From: Lysinibacillus sphaericus
GTDB taxonomy: Bacteria; Bacillota; Bacilli; Bacillales_A; Planococcaceae
Reading direction: 5' to 3'
Length of the DNA: 64,000 nt
NCBI RefSeq assembly: GCF_006864135.1
Contig: NZ_SADV01000006.1
Coordinates: 62,001-126,000, forward strand
The notes under the pieces are model-generated. The model saw only the letters and a list, made by a program, of their open reading frames with translations. It searched no databases and was not told the DNA's origin. Of the stretch, positions 28,012 to 37,877 are shown piece after piece. The stretch's first letter is position 1. The number at the start of each line of letters is the position of its first letter. The translations under genes were made by a program, and so were the position numbers.

Positions 28012-28028
28012 TTTACATTCGCTTTACA
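28012..28028 (+). promoter_or_regulatory. Possible PhoP box
   Basis: TTTACA-N5-TTTACA matches the TT(A/C/T)ACA direct repeat spaced by five bases that binds PhoP in Bacillus. It lies 280 bases upstream of ykaA, rather far, and a third repeat (TTCGGA) is poor. Confidence 0.35.
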
Positions 28029-28304
28029 ATTCATTCGGAAATTTTCCAAAACTTTATGTCCAAATAGTATCTTTTTGTATTAAACAGAGGGAAATTTCTT
28101 TATAAAACCTACCTTTAAGGCATTTTTCTGTATTAATAAAAACAAATACAGCAATACCTTTATTATTTTGTGAACAAATTGTATATTACAAAATTGTAAA
28201 GTTTTCTGTAGAATTGAAGAATTTTATGTAGATAATTTAAAGATTTTGTTATGATAGTAAAGTTTAGAGGCCAATTTATTTATATCCAGGAGGATTCGAT
28301 TTAC

Positions 28305-28925
28305 ATGCTTAACTCAAAAAAACAAGACCCTTTCTTTATAGCTTTGCATAAAATTGCTGAGAATATGAGAGAGGCCGTACATTACGCAAATGATTTTCGT
28401 ATTAACAGTGTGGCTGACCTAAAAGAGATTAGCATTACTATGAAAAATTACGAAACAGCTGGTGATAAGCTCATTCATGAACTAATCGTGATGCTAAATA
28501 AATCATTTATGACACCTATCGAACGCGAAGACATTCTAGAATTCGCCATTCGTATGGACGACGTATTAGATGGTACGGAGCATTGTATCGCTCATTTTGA
28601 GATGTTCTCTCTAACTGAGGTTGATGAATCAATGCGTACTTTCTTAGGCTATATTTCAAAAAGTGCTGATGAAATTGTAAAAGCAACAGAAGAGTTAAAG
28701 AAAAAGAATCTTATTGGCATGCGCCCACACGCAATTCTTATTAAGGACTATGAACGTGAATGTGATGAGGTGCAACGTTCGTCTATTAAACAACTATTTT
28801 TAAATGAAAAAGATCCAATTCGACTTATTAAATATAAAGATATATATGAACAACTTGAAGACATCGCTGATCATTGCCAAAACGTTGCAAATACTATGGA
28901 AACAATTATCATGCGTAACGCGTAA
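28305..28925 (+). CDS. ykaA: PhoU-like DUF47 accessory protein of Pit
   Basis: About 206 residues, mostly helical, of the DUF47/PhoU-like family. Two helical bundles carry acidic metal-binding patterns (ExxxD repeats around FAIRMDDVLDGTEH and YERECDE). It is thought to regulate the adjacent Pit phosphate carrier. The frame opens at 28251, but CCAGGAGG lies eleven bases before ATG 28305 and the extension overlaps that site, so 28305 is preferred. The pit gene follows after 19 bases, as in Bacillus ykaA-pit. Confidence 0.88.
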   Translation: MLNSKKQDPFFIALHKIAENMREAVHYANDFRINSVADLKEISITMKNYETAGDKLIHELIVMLNKSFMTPIEREDILEFAIRMDDVLDGTEHCIAHFEMFSLTEVDESMRTFLGYISKSADEIVKATEELKKKNLIGMRPHAILIKDYERECDEVQRSSIKQLFLNEKDPIRLIKYKDIYEQLEDIADHCQNVANTMETIIMRNA

Positions 28926-28944
28926 TTAGGAGAGGGCACTTACA

Positions 28945-29961
28945 ATGAACACAATCATTATACTAACTGTACTGGTCGTTATCTTTGCCCTAACATTTGA
29001 CTTTATCAATGGCTTCCATGATACAGCAAATGCTATCGCAACCTCAGTTTCCACTAGAGCATTGAAACCTCGTGTAGCTATCATGATGGCTGCGACGATG
29101 AACTTTATCGGAGCTATTACCTTTGTCGGTGTTGCAAAGGCTTTAACAAAAGACATTGTAGATCCTTTCTCTTTAAATGCATTTGAGGGAGACACGACCG
29201 GCTCAATCGTTATTTTAGCAGCACTAATCTCCGCTATTATCTGGAACTTACTAACATGGTATTTCGGTATTCCATCGAGTTCTTCACATACTCTAATTGG
29301 GTCCATTGCTGGTGCAGCAGTTGCTTCTGCTGGCTTCAGCGTTCTAAACTATGGCGGTTTTACTAAAATCATTATGGCCTTAGTGCTATCACCAATTCTT
29401 GCGATTTGCGCCGGCTTTATTATGATGACACTGTTTAAATTATGGTTTAAAAACTTAAATTTATATCGTACGAATAAAGGTTTCCGTACAATGCAAATTT
29501 TCACTGCCGCAATTCAATCTTTTACACATGGTACTAACGATGCACAAAAGGCAATGGGGATTATGACGATGGCATTAATCGCTGGGGGTTTGCATTCAGG
29601 AGATGAAATTCCGTTCTGGATACGAGCTGCAGCGGCAACTGCAATGGGGCTTGGTACTTCTATCGGCGGCTATAAAATTATTAAAACGGTCGGCGGTAAA
29701 ATTATGAAAATCCGTCCTGTAAACGGAGTTGCAGCAGATTTAGCATCTGCATCAGTAATCTTCGGTGCTACATTAATTCACCTGCCAGTATCTACAACAC
29801 ACGTTATTTCTTCCTCTATCATGGGTGTTGGCTCTGCACAACGTGTACGTGGAGTGAACTGGGGGATGGCGCGTAAAATCGTCACTACTTGGGTTATTAC
29901 AATGCCAATTTCTGCAGTTATGGCAGCTATTATTTACTTATTGTTATCGTTATTCTTTTAA
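28945..29961 (+). CDS. pit: Low-affinity inorganic phosphate transporter
   Basis: 338 residues, about ten membrane helices, PiT family. The duplicated signature is visible: FDFINGFHDTANAIATSVST at the N-terminus and FTHGTNDAQKAMGIM in the second half. It takes up phosphate, probably as a metal-phosphate complex with protons. Ribosome site TTAGGAGAGGG. Second gene of the ykaA-pit operon; the dispersed repeat begins right after its stop. Confidence 0.95.
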   Translation: MNTIIILTVLVVIFALTFDFINGFHDTANAIATSVSTRALKPRVAIMMAATMNFIGAITFVGVAKALTKDIVDPFSLNAFEGDTTGSIVILAALISAIIWNLLTWYFGIPSSSSHTLIGSIAGAAVASAGFSVLNYGGFTKIIMALVLSPILAICAGFIMMTLFKLWFKNLNLYRTNKGFRTMQIFTAAIQSFTHGTNDAQKAMGIMTMALIAGGLHSGDEIPFWIRAAAATAMGLGTSIGGYKIIKTVGGKIMKIRPVNGVAADLASASVIFGATLIHLPVSTTHVISSSIMGVGSAQRVRGVNWGMARKIVTTWVITMPISAVMAAIIYLLLSLFF

Positions 29962-30194
29962 CTTCTTCATCCCACCTCGATAGATGGTCGGATGAATGCG
30001 GATTTAAGTTACTTATCAGTGGTGTCCAAACATCTGTACCTGTCGCTACGCTTTCGGTACAAAAGACATCCGCTGAAACAGAAGAATTCAGTCTAAGAAC
30101 GCCACGTCCTGTGGCGACGACTGAGTGATCAACATCACGTTGGCCCAAATCCTACGGCGGATGTCACGGAATTACGCCAAGGCATAATTGAATT
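29962..30194 (+). repeat. Dispersed intergenic repeat, longest copy
   Basis: About 230 bases: CCCACCTCGATAGATGG hairpin, GATGAATGCGGATTTAAGTTAC, TCAGTGGTGTCCAAACATC, a GTACCTGTCGCTACGCTTTC palindromic part, GTCTAAGAACGCCACG, and a terminal GCCAAGGCATAATTG. Shares block order with 2330-2465 and, inverted, 14347-14530. No coding potential. Confidence 0.85.
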
Positions 30195-30206
30195 TGATCG
30201 CATACT

Positions 30207-30241
30207 AAGACTCCTGTTCCTTGTTGGACAGGAGTCTTTAC
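30207..30241 (+). terminator. Terminator downstream of ykaA-pit
   Basis: AAGACTCCTGT and ACAGGAGTCTT form a perfect 11-bp stem with a TTTAC tail. The dispersed repeat sits between pit and this hairpin. Confidence 0.85.
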
Positions 30242-30304
30242 ATTGTCACACGACAAAATGTGACACATCCTTTACACTATTCTAAAAGGAGGATAGTACC
30301 TACA

Positions 30305-32416
30305 ATGAAAACTTTTTCAGCTTTTATAACAGCCCACGCTAAAGCTATTGTAGCCTTATGGTTCGTCATTTTTATTACCATGGCTATGTTTGCCGTACAG
30401 CTTCCAAATAAGCTTCATGGAGATGGTTTTTTTGTTAAAGGCGATCATACTTACGTAACAAATGAGCTTGCAAAAACATTTGATTTGCCTTCCGATACAA
30501 TTTTGGTCGTCTTCAATCCAGCTGACGATAAGAAAATTCAAGATACATTAAAAAAATTAGAGAACGTTAAGGAGATTCATTCCATCCAGTCACCACTTGA
30601 TGATGCTTCTTTACAAAAGAATGGTATAGCTTATGCCATGGTTCATATGAAAAATAATGTGGATCATCTACCTGATGTTGTGAAAGACATCCGTTCATTA
30701 ATAGAGGATGACGGTGTGAGCATTACAGGCGGGCCTGTTATTTCAGCAGACATCAATACAGCAAGTCAAAAGGATTTAACATCAGCGGAAGCTATAGGCT
30801 TACCAATCGCTATCATAGTGCTATTACTTGCTTTCGGTACTGTCGTAGCCTCAATCTTACCTATCATTATCGGCATTGTCACTGTTGTAACTGCGTTTGG
30901 AATTTTGACTTTGTTTAGTGGTCCTATCAATTTATCAATTTTTGTGTTAAATATAGTACCAATGCTTGGACTTGCATTAAGCATAGATTTTGCCTTGTTG
31001 TTTATTAATCGATATCGCGAAGAACGTGCCCATACATCCATTGTACAGGCTATTCAAACAGCGATAGAGACAGCTGGCCGTTCTATCATTTTTTCTGCTG
31101 TTTGTGTCATGATCGGCTTAGGTGCCATGATTGTCATTGACGTCGAAATTTTTCACAATATCGCTTTAGGAGGCACAATCGTTGTATTTCTTGCAGTACT
31201 TTCTGGCTTAACCTTGCTCCCTGCTACAATGATGCTAATAGGAGATAACCTAAATAAATGGCGCTTATTACGTGTAAAGCCTGGTGGAGCGAATCGTTGG
31301 CGTGACTTTGCTGGCTTTGTCATGAAACATCCAGTGACCATCGTAATTGTGGCATTATTATTACTAGGTATTGGTATGATTCCGTTGAAGGATATTAAAC
31401 TTACAATTCCCCAAGTGGATTCATTACCAACAAAATATGATGCACGTGCAGCTTATGATCAGTTAGATAAAACGTTCGGACTTGGCGATACCTCAACTTT
31501 ATATTTGCTAGCAGAACGTAAGGAAGGCTGGGAAGATTTTGAGGCAAGAGAGCTTATTTTCAATATTCAAGAACAATTACTTGATGACCCTTTAGTGAGT
31601 CATGTATCAACCATTTATACGACAGCTAACATTAAGTCCCCTGAGGAACTGACGGCCTCTTTGAAAATTCCTCAAGCGGCAGAACAATTAAAACCAATAC
31701 TAAATACATTTTCTAAAGATAAGCAACTCTTTATCCCCATTACATTGGATGCAGCAGGTTCATCAACTACCGCCCAACAATTCGCTCGAACATGGCAAGA
31801 TAAAGATTTAGGTGTCAATTTTGCTCTTGGAGGTCATGCGAAATTCAATCAAGAAATTTTCGATGAAATCTCTAGTAAAATTTTCTTGGCTGTATCCATT
31901 ATTATCGTTTCAACGTTCTTTATTTTAATGCTCGCTTTCCGCTCTATTTTAATCCCACTGAAAGCGATTATTATGAATATTATTGGACTTTCTTCAGCCT
32001 TCGGTATTCTCGTCTACATTTTCCAATATGGACATTTGGGGATTGAAGCCGGTACGATTGTCCTTATTATTCCGGTAATTGTATTTTGTCTTGTATTCGG
32101 CTTAAGTATGGATTATGAAGTCTTTTTAATATCACGTATTCAAGAGGAATATTTAAAAGGGGCAGATAATACACGTGCTACGATTGACGGTCTAACCTCT
32201 ACAAGTCGTATCATTACGTCAGCAGCGCTTATTATGATAGTGATAACAGGGGCGTTCGCATTTACAGATGTAATGCCTGTGAAGCAAATTGGGGTTGGTA
32301 TAGCTATTGCCGTCGCTATCGATGCAACTATTATTCGTCTCATGCTCGTTCCAAGTCTTATGAAGCTCTTTGGGGACTGGAATTGGTGGCTACCCTTCGC
32401 GAAGAAGCAAAAATAA
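30305..32416 (+). CDS. MMPL/RND-family membrane transporter, YdfJ-like
   Basis: About 703 residues. Two repeats of one helix, an external domain and five helices, typical of bacterial MMPL exporters. Hydrophobic blocks contain IDFALLFINRYREER and LSMDYEVFLISRIQEEY, the conserved acidic and YD/E motifs that use proton flow. Role by family: export of lipids or hydrophobic compounds; substrate unknown. The frame opens at 30221 within the previous terminator, but AAAGGAGG precedes ATG 30305, which is the start. Monocistronic. Confidence 0.88.
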   Translation: MKTFSAFITAHAKAIVALWFVIFITMAMFAVQLPNKLHGDGFFVKGDHTYVTNELAKTFDLPSDTILVVFNPADDKKIQDTLKKLENVKEIHSIQSPLDDASLQKNGIAYAMVHMKNNVDHLPDVVKDIRSLIEDDGVSITGGPVISADINTASQKDLTSAEAIGLPIAIIVLLLAFGTVVASILPIIIGIVTVVTAFGILTLFSGPINLSIFVLNIVPMLGLALSIDFALLFINRYREERAHTSIVQAIQTAIETAGRSIIFSAVCVMIGLGAMIVIDVEIFHNIALGGTIVVFLAVLSGLTLLPATMMLIGDNLNKWRLLRVKPGGANRWRDFAGFVMKHPVTIVIVALLLLGIGMIPLKDIKLTIPQVDSLPTKYDARAAYDQLDKTFGLGDTSTLYLLAERKEGWEDFEARELIFNIQEQLLDDPLVSHVSTIYTTANIKSPEELTASLKIPQAAEQLKPILNTFSKDKQLFIPITLDAAGSSTTAQQFARTWQDKDLGVNFALGGHAKFNQEIFDEISSKIFLAVSIIIVSTFFILMLAFRSILIPLKAIIMNIIGLSSAFGILVYIFQYGHLGIEAGTIVLIIPVIVFCLVFGLSMDYEVFLISRIQEEYLKGADNTRATIDGLTSTSRIITSAALIMIVITGAFAFTDVMPVKQIGVGIAIAVAIDATIIRLMLVPSLMKLFGDWNWWLPFAKKQK

Positions 32417-32420
32417 AAAC

Positions 32421-32471
32421 AATCCGCAACCTTCCGTGAGCTCTCCCTCACTCAAAGGTTGCGGATTTTTT
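32421..32471. terminator. Shared terminator between convergent genes
   Basis: AATCCGCAACCTT and AAGGTTGCGGATT form a 13-bp stem followed by TTTTTT on the plus strand. Confidence 0.88.
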
Positions 32472-33081
32472 ATTTTGAATAAAGACAGTCGTACCATTCT
32501 TTTGCGGCTTCTACCTCAGGCATCGTTAGCTGATGACCATAATTAAACCATCCAGTTGTCACATCTGCCCCAGCCGACGATAAAAGTGCCTCTAAATCCT
32601 CAGATTCCTGAGCCGTACACATTGGATCATTCGTTCCAGCACCGATAAAGACAGGGATTGAAGAAAGTGTAGGCAATTCAATATCACGTCTAGGCACCAT
32701 TGGATGATGCAGTATTGCACCTGCCAGAGCATCCTCATAATGGAATAATAGGCTAGCAGCAATATTGGCGCCATTAGAGTAGCCGATAGCAACCACTCGA
32801 TTACGGTCAAATCCATACTGCTGTGCTGCTTCTAATAAAAAGTCATTTAATTCCTTCGTACGGAAAATTAAATCCTCTCTATCAAAAACACCTTCCGCTA
32901 AACGACGGAAAAAGCGTGGCATACCATTTTCAAGGACATTTCCACGGACACTTAAAATGCTTGCTGTATCATCAATTTCCTTTGCAAGGCCTATTAAGCT
33001 TTGTTCATTTCCACCTGTACCATGTAACAGTAATAAAATCGGTTTTGTTTCATCTGTTCCTTTATGAAAAACGTGCTGCAT
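32470..33081 (-). CDS. mhqD: MhqD-like carboxylesterase/phospholipase
   Basis: 203-residue alpha/beta hydrolase. The nucleophile elbow is GYSNGAN, the oxyanion LLHGTGGNEQ is at the N-terminus, and D and H of the triad are in GTNDPM and YGHQL. The sequence agrees over long stretches (SVRGNVLENGMPRFFRRLAE) with Bacillus MhqD, a hydrolase induced by quinones and catechols. Substrate is not known. Its usual dioxygenase partner is not seen here. It precedes nothing obviously related; a small membrane protein gene lies 18 bases upstream. Confidence 0.85.
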   Translation of the reverse strand: MQHVFHKGTDETKPILLLLHGTGGNEQSLIGLAKEIDDTASILSVRGNVLENGMPRFFRRLAEGVFDREDLIFRTKELNDFLLEAAQQYGFDRNRVVAIGYSNGANIAASLLFHYEDALAGAILHHPMVPRRDIELPTLSSIPVFIGAGTNDPMCTAQESEDLEALLSSAGADVTTGWFNYGHQLTMPEVEAAKEWYDCLYSK

Positions 33082-33099
33082 TTACAGTCCACCTCTCGA

Positions 33100-33291
33100 T
33101 TATCTTGAATTCGAGATAATTGTAGCCTGTGGCAAAATTAAATTCAAGCTCTTTGACTTATTAATTTCTCGATTTTCACGATTTGGCTGTTCCTCATGGT
33201 CTTTATAAAATTTCGTAATCGTAAATACAGAAAATAAACAAACAGCTATAACAACAACAATAACAATTCCCACTATTTTTTTCCCATTCAT
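33100..33291 (-). CDS. Small membrane protein, uncharacterised
   Basis: 63 residues: one strong N-terminal membrane helix (about 6-26) followed by a charged tail. ATG with GGGGGATAAG upstream. Not recognised. It may be cotranscribed with the hydrolase gene that starts 18 bases later. Short length makes it uncertain, but start site and composition look genuine. Confidence 0.5.
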   Translation of the reverse strand: MNGKKIVGIVIVVVIAVCLFSVFTITKFYKDHEEQPNRENREINKSKSLNLILPQATIISNSR

Positions 33292-33313
33292 TCGTTCTTA
33301 TCCCCCGAATTAC

Positions 33314-33775
33314 TTATTTCTTTTTACGAAAACCTTCTTCTAGTAAATATTCTTTTGCAGCTTCTTGTGTACCAAAGGCTTCCTCTAAATTTTCACCATG
33401 ATAAACATTCCAAGAACGTTGCTCAAAGGCTACCTTTAATTGAATACCTTCACGACTTTGCCAAACCTCTTCAATCGGCTCTTGCTCTTCTTCTTCCGAT
33501 AAATATTGAATGGCATCTTCAATAATTTCACGAAGTTGTTGTTCATCGTAGTCACGGATATTGACTAAACCTTTATCGTTTGCTTCTTTCTCGTAGCGCA
33601 ATAGATCACCAACAAAGACAAAGCCGTTGCCATTTGGATGCAGCTTTTCCACAACAATAGTCTTTTCGTAAAGGCTATCCATAAAGTGATAATTTAAGCG
33701 TTTTAATGAAATTTCCTTCTTCGTAAGTTCAGGAAATGAGTCGATGATGGCTTGCTTTTGTTCAAATGTTAGCAT
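33314..33775 (-). CDS. Uncharacterised cytosolic protein
   Basis: 153 residues, acidic with an EEEEQE stretch in the middle and a basic end (FRKKK). No membrane segment or known motif. Start ATG has AAAAGGAGC eight to ten bases upstream. I recognise it only as a conserved hypothetical type found in Bacillaceae; no function is proposed. It lies 22 bases upstream of the small membrane protein gene on the same strand. Confidence 0.7.
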   Translation of the reverse strand: MLTFEQKQAIIDSFPELTKKEISLKRLNYHFMDSLYEKTIVVEKLHPNGNGFVFVGDLLRYEKEANDKGLVNIRDYDEQQLREIIEDAIQYLSEEEEQEPIEEVWQSREGIQLKVAFEQRSWNVYHGENLEEAFGTQEAAKEYLLEEGFRKKK

Positions 33776-33879
33776 ATAAAAATGCTCCTTTTCTATTTAA
33801 TATCTCTTTTAGTATAACTTATTCTTCCTGTTATATTGAAGTAAAATAAGCAGTTCTAAAATTGTGCCTTCTCATCCAT

Positions 33880-33935
33880 AATGTGTGGTTGATTTCCGTT
33901 CCAACTGGGCGGCTTTCCTAGGGGGCTTCCTACCT
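33880..33935 (+). repeat. Head fragment of the dispersed repeat
   Basis: GTGTGGTTGATTTCCGTTCCAACTGGGCG repeats the starts at 15630 and 63945. The rest of the 33776-34166 gap shows nothing clear. Confidence 0.6.
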
Positions 33936-34166
33936 CTACCCAATCAACTTCTATACATGGCATACTCTTTAACAAAATTGATGATGAAACAAAAAATCAG
34001 AGCCTATCATTTTTCCTATAAAAGCAAAAAACCGCTTAAACTTTCTGTGGAAAAAGCAAGAATGTACCGATTTGGCACATACCTTATCCCACTGAAAAGC
34101 GAAGCGGATTTTACCTTTTACAATTATGTTTGAATTTTATGGAAGAATTTATCCATCCTTCACAAT

Positions 34167-34778
34167 TCATAACATTTTATCTTTTACAAACTGAATAACA
34201 TGGGCAACGTATAGTTCACGGTAAGGGACAAATTGTGCTGTACTTACTGGGCGCACAATTTTCACTCGTTGACCATCAGGGAAATATTCATAGCCTTCTA
34301 TATTCAGAGTAGCTGTTTCTCCTAAAAAGAATGCTTCTGCTTCATCGAGCTTTGCTCTTACGACTCCTGACACTTCCTCATACTGCAGTTCAAATGATTC
34401 CCAATCATGTTTGAATGGATATATATAAACATGACAAAATTCATTGTCTATCATGTTTTCCGAAACGATGCTACAAGATGTCATGCCCATTTTAACAACT
34501 TCATGTACGTCGACATCGAGTCCTAGCTCTTCCTTCACTTCACGAACTCCTGATTCTACTGTCTCTTCAGCTAATAGATGCCCTGCCGCTGTAATATCAA
34601 GCAAGCCCGGGTAGTCCTTTTTTTGTGAACTACGGATTTGGAAATAGATATAGTCCTCATTGACAAGCCAACAGTGGAATGTTTCATGCCATAGTCCTTT
34701 TTCATGTACCTCAGCTCTCGTTGCTATCCCAATCTGTTCATGTTGCTCATTAAAAACTTTTACAATTTCTTGTTCCAT
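34167..34778 (-). CDS. NUDIX hydrolase, YfcD/IPP-isomerase-like
   Basis: 203 residues. The Nudix helix is GHLLAEETVESGVREVKEELGL (about 65-86), a one-residue-short variant of the usual G-x5-E-x7-REUxEExGU. The surrounding fold (HETFHCWLV...YPGLLDITAAGH) resembles isopentenyl-diphosphate isomerase and YfcD-type hydrolases. It probably hydrolyses a nucleoside diphosphate compound; the substrate is open. It lies 12 bases after the AI-2E family gene, in a likely two-gene operon. Confidence 0.82.
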   Translation of the reverse strand: MEQEIVKVFNEQHEQIGIATRAEVHEKGLWHETFHCWLVNEDYIYFQIRSSQKKDYPGLLDITAAGHLLAEETVESGVREVKEELGLDVDVHEVVKMGMTSCSIVSENMIDNEFCHVYIYPFKHDWESFELQYEEVSGVVRAKLDEAEAFFLGETATLNIEGYEYFPDGQRVKIVRPVSTAQFVPYRELYVAHVIQFVKDKML

Positions 34779-34790
34779 TTTTTCCGACTC

Positions 34791-35891
34791 CTATACCGAC
34801 TTCGTAGCCTTTTTCTTAATCACGTTACGTTCATCATAAATATTGGATGCAATCACTTTTAATACTGCATAAAATGGTACAGCAATAATAATCCCAATGA
34901 AGCCTGCAATATTACCTGCTGCTAAAATAACTGTAATAACTGTTAACGGGTGGATATCGAGCGATTTCCCCATTACATTAGGCGTGATAAAGTTACTATC
35001 AATTTGCTGCGCCACGAGCGTGACAACAGACACCCATATGACTAACACTGGATCCTGCATAACAGCCACAATCAGTGCAGGTGTAAAGGCGATCCATGGT
35101 CCAATAAACGGAATCATATTCATAAAGAAAGCAAATATAACAAGAAGCAACGAATACTCTAGACCTATAATTAAATACCCGACATACATAATAGCTGCTA
35201 GTAAAAAACTAATTTGCAGCTGTCCTTGAATATAGCTACGTAAAACACCATCAATTTCACTTAACGTTTTCTTCACCCATTCACGACGTTCACCACTAAA
35301 ATATTTATAAATCGATGGTGCAAACTTTTCATGATCCTTCAACATAAAAATAAAGAAGAATGGAATTAAAATAGCTAATAAAGAGGCAGATACAACTGAT
35401 TGTAAAAACGATACTAACCCCTTACTTGCCACAACGGCAATATCCTGCACAGAATTCGCCATATTGTCGATAAAGTTTTTTAACTGGGGTGGGAAGTTAT
35501 CCTTGTTTTTAAACACATAATCAGCTGCATCTTGAATACTAGCACTAATCTGTGGTACATTTTTCACTAAATTATTAACCTGTACGGCAATCGGATTACC
35601 AACGATCCAACCAAAGCCACCAACAAGCGCTATTAGTCCAATGACTATCGTTAATATACTTGCCCATCTTGGAAATTTACGCTTCTCTAAAAATCTTTGA
35701 ATCGGCTCCGTAACATAATACAAAACACCGCCAAGTAACAAAGGTATAAAAATAGCCTTTAAAATAATTACTATCGGCGAAAAAATCCATTGAATCTCTA
35801 TAAAATATTTAATGACTAGTAGAGCAAGTAAAATACCTACCCCTACTTGAAACCAAACTTTCCTCGTCACTTTCTTCACTTCCTTTATCAC
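34791..35891 (-). CDS. AI-2E-family (PerM) membrane protein
   Basis: 366 residues, about eight membrane helices. It has the family segments GQLQISFLLAAIMYVGYLIIG and FMNMIPFIGPWIAFTPALIVA and a C-terminal PNVMGKSLDIHPLTVI. Members include exporters and the Na+/H+ antiporter-like PerM group; function here is not defined. First gene before the NUDIX gene. Confidence 0.85.
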   Translation of the reverse strand: MIKEVKKVTRKVWFQVGVGILLALLVIKYFIEIQWIFSPIVIILKAIFIPLLLGGVLYYVTEPIQRFLEKRKFPRWASILTIVIGLIALVGGFGWIVGNPIAVQVNNLVKNVPQISASIQDAADYVFKNKDNFPPQLKNFIDNMANSVQDIAVVASKGLVSFLQSVVSASLLAILIPFFFIFMLKDHEKFAPSIYKYFSGERREWVKKTLSEIDGVLRSYIQGQLQISFLLAAIMYVGYLIIGLEYSLLLVIFAFFMNMIPFIGPWIAFTPALIVAVMQDPVLVIWVSVVTLVAQQIDSNFITPNVMGKSLDIHPLTVITVILAAGNIAGFIGIIIAVPFYAVLKVIASNIYDERNVIKKKATKSV

Positions 35892-35964
35892 AGTTACTGA
35901 AAATACTACTTATATATTAACCATTTCGCAAGTATTCTATTATTTATTGTCAAAACAAAAGAGT

Positions 35965-36085
35965 TTTTGAAACTAAAAAATTCGCAACCCTCCAACAGGC
36001 TATTTTAGCGAACCCCTCAAATGCTAAAGCATCTGAGGTGGCTCGCATGGCTTGCCTTCAACAGGAGTGTCGCAAATTTTCACTA
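35965..36085 (-). terminator. Complex hairpin region downstream of the M3 peptidase
   Basis: Outer arms AAATTCGCAAC...AACAGG and CAACAGGAGTGTCGCAAATTT enclose a perfect CCTCAAATGCT / AGCATCTGAGG hairpin (one mismatch). Probably terminates the M3 peptidase gene. Confidence 0.5.
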
Positions 36086-36105
36086 ATGCTCTATAATGTA
36101 ACAGT

Positions 36106-37803
36106 TTATAATTTTATATCTTCTACTGAATTTAAGTAATCTTCAATATCACCAATAACCGATTCAACACAGCCGTCCTCAAATGGTGAAATTAAGCCTG
36201 CTTCTTTCACAAGCTTCGTAAAGGACATAGAGCCACCTAAACCACATAAATGAACATAGTCCCTCCAAGCAGCTTCAAATTCATCACGTGAACGTTTCCA
36301 GAATTGGAATGCACAAATTTGCGCTAACGTGTAATCAATGTAATAGAACGGACTTGAATAAATATGTCCTTGACGTTGCCATATACCGCCTGCTTCTAGA
36401 TAGCTGTTATGATCATAGTCACGATGTGGTAAATAGGTCTCCTCAATTTTTTTCCACGCAGCTTTACGTTCAGCTGGTGTCATATTCGGATTTTCATAAA
36501 TCACATGCTGGAACTCATCAACTGCAACACCGTAAGGAAGGAATAATAAGCTACTACTTAAGTGTGTGAACTTATACTTTTCTGTGTCTTCCTTAAAGAA
36601 TAGCTCCATCCATGGCCATGTGAAAAATTCCATACTCATCGAATGAATTTCACAAGATTCATATGTTGGCCATAAATATTCTGGGATTCCGATGTTACGA
36701 CTTGAATAGACTTGGAAAGCATGTCCAGCTTCATGTGTTAACACATCGATATCGCCTGAAGTACCATTAAAGTTCGAGAAGATAAATGGTGAGTGATAGT
36801 TTTCGATAAATGTACAATAACCGCCACTCTCTTTTCCTTTCTTCGCCACTAAGTCCATTAATTCATGGTCAATCATAAAGTTGAAAAATTCACCAGTCTC
36901 TGGTGATAACTCTTCATACATTTTTTTACCGTTCGCTACAATCCATTCAGGATCGCCTTTTGGTGTAGCATTTCCTGATACAAAGTTGAATGCTTCATCA
37001 TAGAACTTAAAATCAGAAATACCAATACGCTTTGCCTGACGTTCATATAATTTTGTGGCAATAGGTACGATTAAATCACGAACTTGATCGCGGAACTTCT
37101 TTACCATATCTGCATTGTAATCAATGCGATTCATTCGAATATAACCTAGCTCGACATAGTTTTTATAGCCTAATTTAACAGCGATTTCATGGCGCACCTT
37201 AACAAGCTCATCATAAAGTCGATCAAATTCCTCTTCATGATCCGCAAAAAAGCCAAAGCGTGCATCCGTTGCCGCCTTACGCACTACACGATCAGTAGAC
37301 TCTGCATATGGTCCAAGCTGAGCAAGCGTTAATGTTTCACCATTAAAGTCAATTTGTGCAGAGGCAACAAGTTTATTGTATTCTGATACGAGTTTGTTCT
37401 CCTTTTGCATTAGATCAATGACTACTGGTGCAAAGCCTTTAATTTGATAGGTTGCTAAATCAAATAATTGCTGACCCCATTTTTCTTCTAACTGCTCACG
37501 GAATGGTGAAACGATTAGCGCTTTATAATATTCTGTTGTTACCTCTTCCAACTCTGGTCCAACCTCATCAAAATAATCGCGTTCTGCATGATAAAATTCA
37601 TCATTTGTATCAATCGAAGCACGAATGTACACTAGGTTTGCCATTGTAGCGTAGTCATTGCTCAATCCATTTAATTTCTCAATTATTTCACTTTGCTCGT
37701 CCATCGTTTGAGCATTTTTAAATTCACCAATTAAGGATAATTGTTGCTCTTTCATAGCCTCGACATTTGGACGGCTGTATTCATAGTCTTTAAACATTTT
37801 CAT
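36106..37803 (-). CDS. M3-family oligoendopeptidase
   Basis: 565 residues. The zinc site is DVLTHEAGHAFQVYSS (HExxH), with the third ligand in YESCEIHSMSMEFF. It is a cytosolic metallopeptidase that cuts short peptides, of the M3 group near but shorter than PepF. Start ATG has GAGGGGAC. Monocistronic. Confidence 0.93.
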   Translation of the reverse strand: MKMFKDYEYSRPNVEAMKEQQLSLIGEFKNAQTMDEQSEIIEKLNGLSNDYATMANLVYIRASIDTNDEFYHAERDYFDEVGPELEEVTTEYYKALIVSPFREQLEEKWGQQLFDLATYQIKGFAPVVIDLMQKENKLVSEYNKLVASAQIDFNGETLTLAQLGPYAESTDRVVRKAATDARFGFFADHEEEFDRLYDELVKVRHEIAVKLGYKNYVELGYIRMNRIDYNADMVKKFRDQVRDLIVPIATKLYERQAKRIGISDFKFYDEAFNFVSGNATPKGDPEWIVANGKKMYEELSPETGEFFNFMIDHELMDLVAKKGKESGGYCTFIENYHSPFIFSNFNGTSGDIDVLTHEAGHAFQVYSSRNIGIPEYLWPTYESCEIHSMSMEFFTWPWMELFFKEDTEKYKFTHLSSSLLFLPYGVAVDEFQHVIYENPNMTPAERKAAWKKIEETYLPHRDYDHNSYLEAGGIWQRQGHIYSSPFYYIDYTLAQICAFQFWKRSRDEFEAAWRDYVHLCGLGGSMSFTKLVKEAGLISPFEDGCVESVIGDIEDYLNSVEDIKL

Positions 37804-37877
37804 AGAAGTCCCCTCTTTCTGTCATTTACCCCGTGATATTTCTATTATATGCCAAATCTATACTATTAATAAACAAA

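Noticed and set aside
33885-34133. 82-codon ORF as a gene
   Set aside because: Its first third is a dispersed-repeat head, and no ribosome site or known motif is present.
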